A stretch of 64,000 nucleotides of DNA from Leifsonia virtsii (GCF_030433675.1 NZ_JAROCB010000003.1:62001-126000), one strand, 5' to 3'; numbered from the stretch's first letter, positions 41,877 through 51,404 are shown. Notes: generated by a model not told the origin, from the letters alone. A program made the numbers and translations.

Positions 41877-43025
41877 ATGGGCAGCGTTCTGTCGTATGAA
41901 TCTGCCGGTGGTCGACGCTATCGCGTCATGTACCGCACCCCTGATCACCGTCAGACCACGAAGCGCGGATTCAAGACGAAGCGAGAAGCCGAGCTCTACT
42001 TAGCCACGGTCGAGACGAACAAGGCACGCGGCGAGTACATCGATGCAAGTGCGGCGAGGGTGACGATCGCATCCCTCGGCGATGAGTGGCTAGCCAACCA
42101 GACTCACCTCAAACCGTCCTCGCTCCGACCGCTCGAGATCGCGTGGCGACTCCAGGTCGAGCCGCGTTGGGGACGCGTCCCTGTCGGTGATGTACGACAC
42201 TCGGATGTCCAGGCCTGGGTTACGTCTTTGAGCGCAGAAAGGTCCGCTACGACCGTCTTGCGCGCGTTCGGTGTGCTTGCCGGAATCCTGGACATCGCCG
42301 TGAAGGACCGGCGCGTGCCTGTCAACGTAGCCCGCGGATCGCGATTACCCCGCAAGGTTCCTCGCGCTCACCGGTACCTCACCCATCAACAGGTTCACGA
42401 CCTCGCCTATGCCAGCGGCAAACACGAAGCTCTCGTCCTCCTACTTGCCTACACCGGCCTTCGCTGGGGCGAAGTCATCGCCCTCCGCGTGCGCGACGTC
42501 GACTTCACTCGTCGCCGACTCGCCGTCTCGGAAAACGCGGTAGAGGTCGGTCCCGCCACCATCGTCGGAACCCCGAAGAGCCACAAGCGCAGGTCGGTAC
42601 CGTTCCCGGCATTCCTCATCGACGCGCTGGCCAGCGCAGCCGCAGGCAAGGAGCCGAACGACCTGCTGTTTTCCGGCCGGTTCGGTGAGCACATGAAGCG
42701 AGCCACACGGGGTCAACGGACATGGTTCAAGAGCGCACTCGACAGGGCCGGCCTTGACCCGATGACCGTCCATGACCTGCGGCACACCGCCGCCAGCCTC
42801 GCCGTGAGCGCGGGAGCCAACGTAAAGGCGGTCCAAAGGATGCTCGGCCACGCCTCAGCCGCGATGACGCTGGACGTTTACGCGGACCTCTTCGACGACG
42901 ACCTGGACGCGGTAGCTGAAGCTCTGGACGGCGCAGCCAGACGTTCTGTGGCACGACCGCATCTCGCTGAGCGTCAGTCCTCAGTGGTGAGCAGACCAGT
43001 AAGCGCCGCCAACGTACTTGGCTAG
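41877..43025 (+). CDS. Tyrosine recombinase (ICE integrase)
   Basis: 382 aa from ATG 41877 with GAGGAGGG upstream. N-terminal arm-binding domain (SYESAGGRRYRVMYRTPDHR, GFKTKREAELYLATVE), core-binding SAM-like domain, and catalytic residues: Arg in LAYTGLRWGEVIAL, His-x-x-Arg in VHDLRHTAASLAV, His in MLGHASAAMTL and the Tyr nucleophile in DVYADLFDDD. It ends 345 bp from the tRNA-Ser 3' end, its probable attachment site. Confidence 0.95.
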   Translation: MGSVLSYESAGGRRYRVMYRTPDHRQTTKRGFKTKREAELYLATVETNKARGEYIDASAARVTIASLGDEWLANQTHLKPSSLRPLEIAWRLQVEPRWGRVPVGDVRHSDVQAWVTSLSAERSATTVLRAFGVLAGILDIAVKDRRVPVNVARGSRLPRKVPRAHRYLTHQQVHDLAYASGKHEALVLLLAYTGLRWGEVIALRVRDVDFTRRRLAVSENAVEVGPATIVGTPKSHKRRSVPFPAFLIDALASAAAGKEPNDLLFSGRFGEHMKRATRGQRTWFKSALDRAGLDPMTVHDLRHTAASLAVSAGANVKAVQRMLGHASAAMTLDVYADLFDDDLDAVAEALDGAARRSVARPHLAERQSSVVSRPVSAANVLG

Positions 43026-43187
43026 CTTGCCCAATCCTTTGACGCCGGCCCCTAGGACAAGGACAGCGAGCACGAAAACGAACCACGGGTAGGCGATTAC
43101 GTCTGCCACGATCGCGTTCCAGATCATGACGATCGCTTCCCACCGGGCAGCGCGCCACGTATCGAGAAGCCAACCGACATCGATCAT
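42981..43187 (-). CDS. Possible small membrane protein overlapping the integrase end
   Basis: 68 aa from ATG 43187: MIDVGWLLDTWRAARWEAIV then MIWNAIVADVIAYPWFVFVL and AVLVLGAGVKGLGKLAKYVG. Two hydrophobic stretches and a basic end look protein-like, but the gene would overlap the integrase 3' end by 45 bases on the opposite strand and has no clear ribosome binding site. The start could lie further upstream, up to 43265. Confidence 0.3.
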   Translation of the reverse strand: MIDVGWLLDTWRAARWEAIVMIWNAIVADVIAYPWFVFVLAVLVLGAGVKGLGKLAKYVGGAYWSAHH

Positions 43188-43276
43188 GTCCACATTGAAG
43201 CGGTAGCCGCTGACAATCGGCATTTGCGACGGCCGCGATCGCAGAAAGAGGCCCCGGATCACCAACTCGCGGCGGC

Positions 43277-43298
43277 GTTTGTTGTCAGTTTGTTGTCA
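43277..43298 (+). repeat. Tandem 11-bp direct repeat (GTTTGTTGTCA twice), candidate integrase arm sites
   Basis: Two perfect adjacent copies about 70-90 bp from the tRNA 3' end. The core TGTTGTCA recurs inverted at about 41252-41259 before the XRE gene. Position fits arm-type binding sites near the ICE right end. Confidence 0.6.
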
Positions 43299-43328
43299 AA
43301 TCGAGCGCCGCAGGTCTGGCAGCAAAGA

Positions 43329-43357
43329 CTCGATCCCAGTGATTTACTGGGATCGAG
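43329..43357. repeat. 12-bp perfect inverted repeat next to the attachment site
   Basis: CTCGATCCCAGT, five-base loop GATTT, ACTGGGATCGAG. It lies 12 bp beyond the tRNA 3' end on the ICE side. It could be a binding site for recombination proteins or a weak terminator for the tRNA transcript; there is no T-run. Confidence 0.8.
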
Positions 43358-43369
43358 GCGCCCGTTCCT

Positions 43370-43457
43370 TGGCGGAGGGCGTGGGATTCGAACCCACGAG
43401 ACATTTCTGCCCACCAGTTTTCAAGACTGGCTCCATCGGCCGCTCGGACAGCCCTCC
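43370..43457 (-). tRNA. tRNA-Ser (UGA)
   Basis: 88 bases with encoded CCA. Acceptor GGAGGGC pairs with GCCCTCC; anticodon stem-loop AGTCTTGAAAACT gives anticodon TGA; a long variable arm as in serine tRNAs; T-loop GGTTCGAATCC. The 3' end faces the integrase, marking it as the ICE attachment site; the tRNA remains complete. Confidence 0.97.
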
Positions 43458-43507
43458 TGGCGCCGGCGCGAGCCGGCGTCGACCGATTCTAGCGAACCGG
43501 AGTGGTG

Positions 43508-44791
43508 TCAGCCCTCGAACGGCTTCGAGCAGGTGTACTGGGCCGCGGTCTGGCCGTGCACGTCCGACGGCAGCTCGACAGCCCCCGAACCGCCGGCGGT
43601 CGAGCCGGAACCCGAGCCGTCCGCCGGGGCCTGCGTCGCCGGGGCCTGCGTGGCAGGGGCCTGCGTCGCGGGAGCCTGCCCGGTCGGCGCGTTCGGGTCG
43701 GCCTGCGAGCCGACGCCGGTGTCGCCGGTCACGACGACGGGCTGGTCGTTCTGGAGGGCGCTCGTCAGCTGGTCGGCCGCATCCACCGTCGGGGCGACCC
43801 CGTTGTCCACGTAGTGGTTGGGATACTGCACGAAGACGACCTTGCTGATGTCGATGTTCTTCAGCGCCATCGCCATGGAGACGATCGTGGTCGGGTTGTT
43901 CAGGCTGTCCGAGAGCGTGATGTTGCTCGTGGCCGCCTTGGCGAGGCCGTACAGCTTCACCGGGTTGCTCAGCACGTCGGCGCTCTTGATCGTGCGGACG
44001 AGCGACGACAGGAACACCTGCTGGTTGCTGATGCGGCCGAGGTCGGAGCCGTCGCCGACGCCGTGGCGGGTGCGGAGGAACGCGAGCGCCTGCGAGCCCT
44101 GCAGCACGTTCTGGCCGGCCTTCACGTCCAGGCCCGTGTACGGGTCCTTGATGTCGCCTGCGACACAGACCGGCACGCCGCCGACGGCGTTCGACATCTC
44201 GATCACGCCGTCGAACTGGATCACACCCGCGTACGGGATGTCGAGCCCGGTCAGCTTCTCCACCGTCAGCACGGTGCAGGCCAGGCCGCCGTAGCTCAGC
44301 GAGTTGTTGATCTTCTGGCGGCTCATCGCGTCGAAGCTGCCGCCCTTGGGGTCGGGGCACGACGGGATGGACACGAACATGTCGCGGGGGAAGCTGACGA
44401 CCGTGGCGTTCTTGTGGTCCGCGGAGACGTGCAGCAGCATCGTGACGTCGTTGAGGTTCTCCTCCCGGTCACCGTACGCGGCGTTGCCCCCGCCGCTGTC
44501 GCTGCCGGCGAGCAGGACGTTGAAGGCCCCGTTCATCGCGCCGACGCCCGGCGTGGTCTCGTTGCCCTTCGCGTCGACGAGCTTGACCGACTTCTTCACG
44601 CTGCTGACCACATCCACCGCGGCGTAGGCGGCCAGGGAGACGCCGGTGACGCCGATCACGGCGATCACGGCGACGAAGATCTTGAGGAGGAAGGAGAGGG
44701 GGTGCTGCTGCTTGAGTCTTCCGTGCCGGACCGCTGGTCCTGCCGCCTTCTCCTGCGCTCGCGCTTGCGCGCGGGTGTGCATCTCGCTCAT
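43508..44791 (-). CDS. LytR-CpsA-Psr family protein
   Basis: 427 aa. Cytoplasmic N-terminus, one membrane segment (FLLKIFVAVIAVIGVTGVSL), then the LCP catalytic domain: FNVLLAGSDSG, LNDVTMLLHVSADH, VVSFPRDMFVSIP, KINNSLSYGG, and ALAFLRTRHGVGDGSDLGRI with the conserved Arg residues. These enzymes attach polymers such as arabinogalactan or teichoic-acid-like glycans to peptidoglycan. The C-terminal tail contains PATQA repeats (DNA repeat 43623-43682). First chromosomal gene beyond the ICE. Confidence 0.94.
   Translation of the reverse strand: MSEMHTRAQARAQEKAAGPAVRHGRLKQQHPLSFLLKIFVAVIAVIGVTGVSLAAYAAVDVVSSVKKSVKLVDAKGNETTPGVGAMNGAFNVLLAGSDSGGGNAAYGDREENLNDVTMLLHVSADHKNATVVSFPRDMFVSIPSCPDPKGGSFDAMSRQKINNSLSYGGLACTVLTVEKLTGLDIPYAGVIQFDGVIEMSNAVGGVPVCVAGDIKDPYTGLDVKAGQNVLQGSQALAFLRTRHGVGDGSDLGRISNQQVFLSSLVRTIKSADVLSNPVKLYGLAKAATSNITLSDSLNNPTTIVSMAMALKNIDISKVVFVQYPNHYVDNGVAPTVDAADQLTSALQNDQPVVVTGDTGVGSQADPNAPTGQAPATQAPATQAPATQAPADGSGSGSTAGGSGAVELPSDVHGQTAAQYTCSKPFEG
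43623..43682 (-). repeat. 15-bp coding tandem repeat (PATQA) in the LCP gene
   Basis: Four units close to GCCGGGGCCTGCGTC, encoding the Pro-Ala-Thr-Gln-Ala linker near the C-terminus. The last unit has diverged. Copy number may vary between strains. Confidence 0.85.
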
Positions 44792-44909
44792 TCACTTCCT
44801 TCCGGAATCGGTCGTGCACGGGGAGCGGCGCGTACAGAAATGCAGCACACGCCGTCTTAAAGCCTTGCACGGCAGGCTGGCAATGCTCTGGAAGGCGCGC
44901 GTCGGTCGC

Positions 44910-45713
44910 TCAGAGGGCGTCGAGGACGTGCGCGAGACCGTCCTCGACCACGGGGGCGGTCGACCGCGTCGCCACGGCCTTCACCTCGTCGGGGGCCTGC
45001 CCCATCGCGACGCCGAGGCCCTCGGCGGAGGCCCACGTCAGCAGCTCGATGTCGTTGCGGCCGTCGCCGACCGCGACCACGTTCGACCGCGGGATGTCGA
45101 GCGCGTGACGCACCCGCTCCATCGCCGTGGCCTTGCTGACGCCGTCGGGCGAGATGTCGAGCCACGCCGTCCAGCCGATCGCGTAGCTGACGCGCTGCAG
45201 GCCCATCCGGTCGACGATCGAGAGGAACTCCTCCGTGTCGTGCTCGGGCGAGACCACGACGACGCGGGTCGCGGGATGCTGCAGCAGCTCCTCGAACGGC
45301 ACCTGCTCGGCGTTCACCAGCTCCCAGTCGGTCATGCCCTCGGTGTACCGGCGGAAACCGGTCGGTCCTTCGACCATGAAGCTGCCGCTCGGGAGGTGCG
45401 GGCGGATCGTCTCCAGGACCTCGGTCGGGTCGAACACCTCGATGAACTCGCGCCGGTAGCCGCCCTCGACGGTGTCGTCGCGGCGCATGGTGAGCGCGCC
45501 GTTAGCGCACACCACGAACTCGCTGGTGAGACCGAACTTCTCGTGGATGGGCCGCGCCGTCTCCCAGCTGCGGCCGGTCGCCAGCATGACCTCGTGCCCG
45601 GCGTCGCGCACGCGGTCGACGGCGGCCCGGACGGCGGCGCCGACGGTCTCGTCCTCATGGATGAGGGTTCCGTCGACGTCGAGCGTGATCAGCAGGCGGG
45701 AGTCGTCGCTCAC
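44910..45713 (-). CDS. HAD-superfamily hydrolase, Cof type
   Basis: 267 aa. [20 protein letters not shown] is motif I (DVDGT), [18 protein letters not shown] gives motif II, and [20 protein letters not shown] motif III/IV with a C2B-type cap between. Cof-like phosphatases act on sugar phosphates, flavin precursors or similar small molecules. Its start overlaps the serS stop by four bases. Confidence 0.92.
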   Translation of the reverse strand: MSDDSRLLITLDVDGTLIHEDETVGAAVRAAVDRVRDAGHEVMLATGRSWETARPIHEKFGLTSEFVVCANGALTMRRDDTVEGGYRREFIEVFDPTEVLETIRPHLPSGSFMVEGPTGFRRYTEGMTDWELVNAEQVPFEELLQHPATRVVVVSPEHDTEEFLSIVDRMGLQRVSYAIGWTAWLDISPDGVSKATAMERVRHALDIPRSNVVAVGDGRNDIELLTWASAEGLGVAMGQAPDEVKAVATRSTAPVVEDGLAHVLDAL

Positions 45714-46975
45714 GAACGCGCCGGCTCCAGCAGCTCAAGGCCGCCGAGGTACGGCCGCAGCGCCTCGGGCACGCGCACGGAGCCGTCCTCCTGCTGGTGC
45801 GTCTCGAGGATCGCGACGAGCCAGCGCGTGGTCGCCAGCGTCCCGTTGAGGGTCGCGACCGGAGCGGTCTTGCCGCTCTCGGTGCGGTACCGGATGTCGA
45901 GGCGGCGGGCCTGGAACGTCGTGCAGTTCGAGGTCGAGGTGAGCTCGCGGTAGCGGCCCTGGGTCGGGATCCACGCCTCCACGTCGTACTTGCGGGCGGC
46001 GCTGGAGCCGAGGTCGCCGGCGGCGGTGTCGATGACGCGGTAGCTGAGGCCGAGCGCCTGCATCATCTCCTCCTGCCAGCCGAGCAGCCGCTCGTGCTCC
46101 GCCTCGGCCTCCTCCGGCCGTGTGTAGACGAACATCTCCAGCTTGTCGAACTGGTGCACGCGGATGATGCCGCGGGTGTCCTTGCCCGCGGAGCCGGCCT
46201 CGCGGCGGTAGCAGGTCGACCATCCTGCGTAGCGCAGCGGCTGGTCGATGTCGATGATCTCGTCGGCGTGGTAGCCGGCGAGCGCCACCTCGCTCGTCCC
46301 GGTCAGGTAGAGGTCGTCGTTCTCGAGGTGGTACACCTCGTCGGCGTGCGCGCCGAGGAAGCCCGTGCCCTGCATGATCTCGGGCTTCACCAGCGTCGGC
46401 GTGATCATCGGGATGAAGTCGTTCTGCACGGCCTTGTCGAGCGCCATGTTCATCAGCGCCAGCTCGAGCCGCGCGCCGATCCCGCGCAGGTACGAGAAGC
46501 GCGCGCCCGCGACCTTGGCTCCCCGGGCCATGTCGATGGCGCCGAGCAGCTCGCCCAGCTCCAGGTGGTCGCGCGCCTCGAAGTCGAAGCTCGGGATGTC
46601 GCCGACGGTCTTGAGCACGACGAAGTCGTCCTCCCCGCCCGCCGGGACGCCCTCGACGATCGGGTTGCCGATGCTGCGGATCAGCTTCTCGAAGCGGGCG
46701 TCGGCGTCGTTCGCGGCCTGCTGCGCCTCCTTGACGCGGCCGGCGAGCTGCTGCGCCTGGGCGACGAGCTCCTTCTTCTGCTCCTTCGGCGCCTTCGCGA
46801 CCTCCTTGCCGAACGCGTTCTGCTCGGCCCGCAGCTCCTCGAACGCGGTGATGGCCGCGCGCCGCTCGATGTCGGCCTGGATGGCCTCGTCGACGAGCTG
46901 GACGGAGCCGCCGCGCGCCTCCTGGGAGCGCCGGACGACATCGGGGTTCTCGCGGAGGAGCACGGGATCGATCAC
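45710..46975 (-). CDS. serS: Seryl-tRNA synthetase
   Basis: 421 aa. The N-terminal coiled-coil arm (about 30-100) holds the tRNA long arm. Class II motifs: [19 protein letters not shown] (motif 1 region), [20 protein letters not shown] (motif 2), and [17 protein letters not shown] with [16 protein letters not shown] (motif 3). It charges serine tRNAs, including the one interrupted by the ICE 2.3 kb away. Complete and essential. Confidence 0.98.
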   Translation of the reverse strand: MIDPVLLRENPDVVRRSQEARGGSVQLVDEAIQADIERRAAITAFEELRAEQNAFGKEVAKAPKEQKKELVAQAQQLAGRVKEAQQAANDADARFEKLIRSIGNPIVEGVPAGGEDDFVVLKTVGDIPSFDFEARDHLELGELLGAIDMARGAKVAGARFSYLRGIGARLELALMNMALDKAVQNDFIPMITPTLVKPEIMQGTGFLGAHADEVYHLENDDLYLTGTSEVALAGYHADEIIDIDQPLRYAGWSTCYRREAGSAGKDTRGIIRVHQFDKLEMFVYTRPEEAEAEHERLLGWQEEMMQALGLSYRVIDTAAGDLGSSAARKYDVEAWIPTQGRYRELTSTSNCTTFQARRLDIRYRTESGKTAPVATLNGTLATTRWLVAILETHQQEDGSVRVPEALRPYLGGLELLEPARS

Positions 46976-47010
46976 CTGACCAGCTTATCGACCGATGCGC
47001 AACAGGTAGC

Positions 47011-48036
47011 GTGAGCAGGGTGAACGGACGGGGTGGGGACGAGCGCACGGTCGTCGCGGTGGTCTACAACCCGGTGCGGGTCGATGTCGTGCGCGTCAGG
47101 GCGGCGGTGGAGGCTGCGGCCGCCGCGGCCGAGGCCGAGCGGCATCCCGAGGGCATCGAGCTGCTGTGGCTAGAGACGACGCCGGAGGACGGCGGCCAGG
47201 CGCAGGTGCGCGCGGCCCTCGACCGCGGCGCCTCGCTGGTGCTCGCGGCGGGCGGCGACGGAACGGTCAGGTCGGTGGCAGAGGCGCTGCGCGACAGCGA
47301 CGCGGCCCTCGGCCTCATCCCGGCGGGCACGGGCAACCTGCTCGCGCGCAACCTCGGCGTGCCGTTCACGAGCGTGGAGAGCGCCTGCGCGGTGGCGTTC
47401 GCCGGCGAGACGCGGCGCATCGACCTCGGGATCGCGACCGCGCATCGGCCCGATGGCGACGCGACCGAGCACGCCTTCCTCGTCATGGCCGGTGTCGGCA
47501 TCGACGCGGCCATGATCGCCGGCGCCCGGCCGGAGCTGAAGCGCCGGTTCGGCTGGCTCGCCTATGTGGACGCCGCGTTCCGTGCGCTGCCGAAGTCGAG
47601 CAAGGTGCGCATCCGGTTCCGCCTCGACGGCGGGCACGAGCGCTCGGCGCATGTGAGCACCATCCTGATCGCCAACTGCGGCGCGCTGCCGGGCAACATG
47701 GAGCTCATCCCGGACGCCGCGATCGATGACGGCCTGCTCGATGTCGCCATTCTGCAGCCGGCGACCGTGTTCGGCTGGCTGGCGATCTGGCGCAAGATGA
47801 CCTGGGAGAACCGGGTGCTGCGCAAGTCCGCCCTCGGCCGCCGCATCATCCGCTTCACCGACCGCGCCGTGCGCACCCGGCTCAGCTACCTCCGCGGCGC
47901 AGCGGTGCAGCTGGCGGTGGATGCGCCAGAGCCGTTCGAGCTCGACGGCGACGCGTTCGGCGAGATCGTGGCGCTCGACCTCCGGGTGGACGAGCGCGCC
48001 CTGCTGGTGCGGGTGCCCGCCCTGCCCGAGCGCTAG
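47011..48036 (+). CDS. Diacylglycerol kinase-type lipid kinase
   Basis: 341 aa (GTG at 47011 or 47023). VVYNPVRVD, LVLAAGGDGTVRSVAEAL (GGDGT) and GLIPAGTGNLLARNLGVP (GTGN) are the DagK catalytic motifs; AFLVMAGVGIDAAMIAGA and ANCGALPGNMELIPDAAI follow. It phosphorylates diacylglycerol or a related lipid. Divergent from serS, with only a short promoter region between; converges on the next gene with a four-base overlap. Confidence 0.92.
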   Translation: MSRVNGRGGDERTVVAVVYNPVRVDVVRVRAAVEAAAAAAEAERHPEGIELLWLETTPEDGGQAQVRAALDRGASLVLAAGGDGTVRSVAEALRDSDAALGLIPAGTGNLLARNLGVPFTSVESACAVAFAGETRRIDLGIATAHRPDGDATEHAFLVMAGVGIDAAMIAGARPELKRRFGWLAYVDAAFRALPKSSKVRIRFRLDGGHERSAHVSTILIANCGALPGNMELIPDAAIDDGLLDVAILQPATVFGWLAIWRKMTWENRVLRKSALGRRIIRFTDRAVRTRLSYLRGAAVQLAVDAPEPFELDGDAFGEIVALDLRVDERALLVRVPALPER

Positions 48037-48623
48037 TCGACCTCGTCGCGGGCGCGCGGCTGCTGCGGGGAGCGGCGTCCCGCCAGAAGGGTGAGGAACA
48101 GCAGCCCGACGAGGGTCAGGAGGCCGACCGTGATGAGCGGGCCGGCGAGCATCCACCCGAGCTGCGCGAAGACGAGAGCGGTCACGTCGGTGCTCGGGGT
48201 GGGGCCGTTGTACGAGGAGGTCACCGAGACGGCGTAGAGGACGATGCCGAGCACGACGAAGCCCGCGCCGACCAGCCAGAGGGCCAGCATGACGGGGTTG
48301 CGGCGCGGGTTCGGGTCGAGCCTGTCCAGCACGCCGGGCCCGGCCACGATCGTCGTCGCGGCAGGCTGGGGCGGGAGGTCGAGGTCGTCGAGGGGCGCGG
48401 CGGCGCGTTCCGGGATCGGCGCGAACTCGGGTTCGGCGACCTCGTCGGGGGCCGCGGGCAGCACGGAGGACGGCCTCCGGTACGCGGAGTCCGGCGCGTC
48501 GGGACGCACCCTCGTCTGGGTGCGCTCGCCCGGCCGCGGCTGGTATCCGCGCTGGAACGCGGGATCGAACCGCGGGTCGAAACCGCCGGTCCGATTCTCG
48601 CCGTCATGCTCCTCGGCGACCAT
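48033..48623 (-). CDS. Hypothetical two-segment membrane protein
   Basis: 196 aa. A long, charged and Pro-rich N-terminal region (about 1-105) is followed by two membrane segments (PVMLALWLVGAGFVVLGIVL and LAGPLITVGLLTLVGLLFLT). No enzyme motif. Similar proteins accompany housekeeping genes in Microbacteriaceae, but I cannot assign a family. Upstream neighbour is pheA on the same strand, 30 bp away. Confidence 0.75.
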   Translation of the reverse strand: MVAEEHDGENRTGGFDPRFDPAFQRGYQPRPGERTQTRVRPDAPDSAYRRPSSVLPAAPDEVAEPEFAPIPERAAAPLDDLDLPPQPAATTIVAGPGVLDRLDPNPRRNPVMLALWLVGAGFVVLGIVLYAVSVTSSYNGPTPSTDVTALVFAQLGWMLAGPLITVGLLTLVGLLFLTLLAGRRSPQQPRARDEVD

Positions 48624-48653
48624 GATGACCTCCCGACTGTCCTTGAGCGCAGC

Positions 48654-49631
48654 CTACGCCGACGGCGCTTCGTCGGTCAGGGAGGCGAGCCATTCGCGGG
48701 CCTCGGTGAACACCTCGTCGCGGTAGCGCTGGTCGAACTCGATGCGCATGCCGTCCGCCCGCGGGTAGGACCCGAGGAACATCACCGACGGGCTGAAACG
48801 GCGGAGGCCGAGCAGCGCGTCGGCCACGCGCTCGTCGCGGATGTGGCCGTCGGCGTCGATCACGAACCGGTACCGGCCGAGGGCGTCGCCGACCGGGCGG
48901 GACTCGATCAGGCTCAGGTTGATCCCCCGGGTGGAGAACTGCTCGAGCAGGTCGAGCAGGCTGCCGGGGCGGTCGTCGGGGAGCTCGGCGATCAGGCTGG
49001 TCTTGTCGGCCCCGGTCGGCTCGGGGACGCTGCGCGTGGTGCTGACGAGGACGAACCGGGTCACGGCGTTCGGGTTGTCCCCGATGTTGTCGGCGAGCAC
49101 GACCACGTCGTGGTGGTCGACGATGCCGGGAGGGGCGACCGCCGCATCCGCCGCGCTTCCCTCGAACAGGGACGCGGCGGCGGCGACGTTGCTGGAGGCG
49201 GGCAGGTGTCCGTGCTCCGGCAGGTTGCGATCGAGCCACTGGTGGCACTGGGCGTAGGCGACCGGATGCGCGTTCACCGTGCGCACGTCGGCGAGCGTGG
49301 TGCCGGGCCGGGCGACGAGGACGAAGTTCACCGGCACGAGGTACTCGCCGATGATGCGGAGGCCCGGGATGGTCGCGAGCGCGTCCTGGGCGACCGAGAC
49401 CCCGCCCTCGATGGAGTTCTCGATGGCGATCATGGCGGCGACACTGCGCCCCTCCACCACGTCGGCGAGCGCCTCGCCGAGGTTGTTGACGGCCCGCCAC
49501 TGCTTGCCGCGCGCCTCGGGCACCTGCTTGAGCGCCGCCTCCGTGAACGTGCCGGACGGTCCGAGGAAGCTGTACACGTCGTCGAGGGAGGCGGGCAGCT
49601 CGGCGGGCGCGCCGGCGGGGTCGGAGGACAT
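48654..49631 (-). CDS. pheA: Prephenate dehydratase
   Basis: 325 aa. VYSFLGPSGTFTEAALKQVP is the start of the catalytic domain, AMIAIENSIEGGVSVAQDAL and TRFVLVSTTRSV (TRF motif) complete it. The C-terminal ACT domain has TSLIAELPDDRPGSLLDLLE and INLSLIESRPVGDALGRYRF (ESRP motif) for phenylalanine feedback. It converts prephenate to phenylpyruvate. No chorismate mutase domain, as usual in actinobacteria. Confidence 0.97.
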   Translation of the reverse strand: MSSDPAGAPAELPASLDDVYSFLGPSGTFTEAALKQVPEARGKQWRAVNNLGEALADVVEGRSVAAMIAIENSIEGGVSVAQDALATIPGLRIIGEYLVPVNFVLVARPGTTLADVRTVNAHPVAYAQCHQWLDRNLPEHGHLPASSNVAAAASLFEGSAADAAVAPPGIVDHHDVVVLADNIGDNPNAVTRFVLVSTTRSVPEPTGADKTSLIAELPDDRPGSLLDLLEQFSTRGINLSLIESRPVGDALGRYRFVIDADGHIRDERVADALLGLRRFSPSVMFLGSYPRADGMRIEFDQRYRDEVFTEAREWLASLTDEAPSA

Positions 49632-49783
49632 GCCGCTCAGCTTAGCGAGCCGCCTCCCACCCCTTCCGCGCGCGACTGCGGCCCTGCGTCACGTCTGCGG
49701 CCGCTCGCGCACCTGCAGACGTTCCAGGAGGGCGCAGTCGCCTGCATCTCCCGGCGACCGGCCTGCCGTGGAAGAGTAGGAAC

Positions 49784-51403
49784 ATGGACGAACGAGCCGG
49801 AACCCCTGCCCAGCCTTCCGACCTGATCGACGTCGACGCCCTACGGCGCGCGTACTACGAGCTGAAGCCGGATGTCAGCATCCCGGAGCAGCGCGTGGTG
49901 TTCGGCACCTCCGGCCATCGCGGGTCGTCGCTCGACACGGCCTTCAACGAGGACCACATCGCCGCGACCACCCAGGCGATCGTCGAGTACCGCAACAGCC
50001 AGGGCATCACCGGGCCGCTGTTCATCGGCGCCGACACGCACCTGCTGAGCGAGTTCGCCACCACCACCGCGCTCGCGGTGCTCGTCGGCAACGAGGTGCG
50101 GGTGCTCGTCGACGAGTTCGACGACTGGGTGCCCACGCCCGCGGTCTCCCACGCGATCATCCGGTACAACCGCCAGGGCCATGACGACCAGGCGGACGGC
50201 ATCGTCGTCACCCCGAGCCACAACCCGCCGCGCGACGGCGGCTTCAAGTACAACCCGCCGCACGGTGGCCCGGCCGACACGGACGCCACCAGCTGGATCG
50301 CCAAGCGCGCCAACGAGATCATCGCGAACGGCATGAAGGACGTGCGGATGGCGGAGCCCTCCGGCGTCGAGACCCACGACTTCCGCGGGCACTACGTCGA
50401 CGACCTCGAGAACATCATCGACGTGAAGGCGATCAAGGACAGCGGGATCAAGATCGGCGCCGACCCGCTGGGTGGCGCCAGCGTCCACTACTGGCAGGCC
50501 ATCGCGGAGCGCTACGACCTCGACCTCACGGTCGTGAACCCGGAGGTCGACCCGGCCTGGAGCTTCATGACGCTCGACTGGGACGGCAAGATCCGGATGG
50601 ACCCGTCCAGCCCCTCGGCGATGGCGTCGGTGGTCGCCCGCCGCGCCGACTTCGACATCCTCACCGGCAACGACGCGGACTCCGACCGGCACGGCATCGT
50701 CACCCCCGACGGCGGGCTGATGAACCCCAACCACTACCTGGCCGTCGCGATCGACTACCTGTTCCGCACGCGCACCGAGTGGCGGAAGGACGCCGCGGTC
50801 GGCAAGACCCTGGTGTCGTCGTCGATCATCGACCGCGTCGCGGAGTCGCTCGGCCGACGGCTGTGGGAGGTCCCGGTCGGCTTCAAGTGGTTCGTGCCGG
50901 GCCTCATCGACGGGACGGTCGGGTTCGGCGGCGAGGAGAGCGCCGGCGCGTCGTTCCTGCGCTTCGACGGGACGGCGTGGACGACCGACAAGGACGGCAT
51001 CCTGCTCGCCCTGCTGGCCAGCGAGATCCGGGCCGTCACCGGCAAGTCGCCGTCGGAGCTGTACCGCGAGCTCACCGAGCGCTTCGGCGACCCCGTGTAC
51101 CAGCGGGTGGACGCGCCGGCGACGCCCGAGCAGAAGGCCGCGCTGTCGAAGCTCGACGGCGACGCGATCACCGCCACGGAACTGGCCGGCGAGCCGATCA
51201 CCGCGAAGCTGAGCCGGGCGCCGGGCAACGACGCCCCGCTGGGCGGCGTGAAGGTGCAGACCGAGAAGGCCTGGTTCGCAGCCCGCCCCTCCGGCACCGA
51301 GAACGTCTACAAGATCTACGCAGAGTCGTTCGAGGGCGAGGAGAACCTGCGCGAGGTGCAGGAGGAGGCCAAGAAGATCGTCGGCGACGCGCTCGGCGGC
51401 TGA
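49784..51403 (+). CDS. pgm: Phosphoglucomutase (alpha-D-glucose phosphate-specific)
   Basis: 539 aa. FGTSGHRGSSLDTAFNEDHI near the N-terminus, GIVVTPSHNPPRDGGFKYNP with the phosphoserine, metal loop TGNDADSDRHGIVTPDGG, and the sugar-binding FGGEESAGASFLR with C-terminal phosphate-binding ARPSGTENVYKIYAE. It interconverts glucose 1- and 6-phosphate. Complete; faces the anti-sigma-type gene with one base between stops. Confidence 0.97.
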   Translation: MDERAGTPAQPSDLIDVDALRRAYYELKPDVSIPEQRVVFGTSGHRGSSLDTAFNEDHIAATTQAIVEYRNSQGITGPLFIGADTHLLSEFATTTALAVLVGNEVRVLVDEFDDWVPTPAVSHAIIRYNRQGHDDQADGIVVTPSHNPPRDGGFKYNPPHGGPADTDATSWIAKRANEIIANGMKDVRMAEPSGVETHDFRGHYVDDLENIIDVKAIKDSGIKIGADPLGGASVHYWQAIAERYDLDLTVVNPEVDPAWSFMTLDWDGKIRMDPSSPSAMASVVARRADFDILTGNDADSDRHGIVTPDGGLMNPNHYLAVAIDYLFRTRTEWRKDAAVGKTLVSSSIIDRVAESLGRRLWEVPVGFKWFVPGLIDGTVGFGGEESAGASFLRFDGTAWTTDKDGILLALLASEIRAVTGKSPSELYRELTERFGDPVYQRVDAPATPEQKAALSKLDGDAITATELAGEPITAKLSRAPGNDAPLGGVKVQTEKAWFAARPSGTENVYKIYAESFEGEENLREVQEEAKKIVGDALGG

Positions 51404-51404
51404 G

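Larger units (their letters stand above)
1..43370. mobile_element. Integrative and conjugative element (right part) with mercury/arsenic cargo, integrated at tRNA-Ser
   Basis: The stretch left of the tRNA-Ser 3' end holds, in order, metal-resistance cargo, several IS elements, an ArdC-like protein, MobF relaxase, toxin-antitoxin pair, ssb, a complete-looking actinobacterial type IV secretion set, excisionase, XRE regulator and tyrosine integrase. The integrase gene ends about 345 bp from the tRNA 3' end, the usual layout when a tRNA 3' end is the attachment site. I found no second copy of the tRNA 3' end elsewhere in the window, so the left boundary is probably outside; position 1 is only the window edge. 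The right boundary is inferred from the tRNA. Confidence 0.85.
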
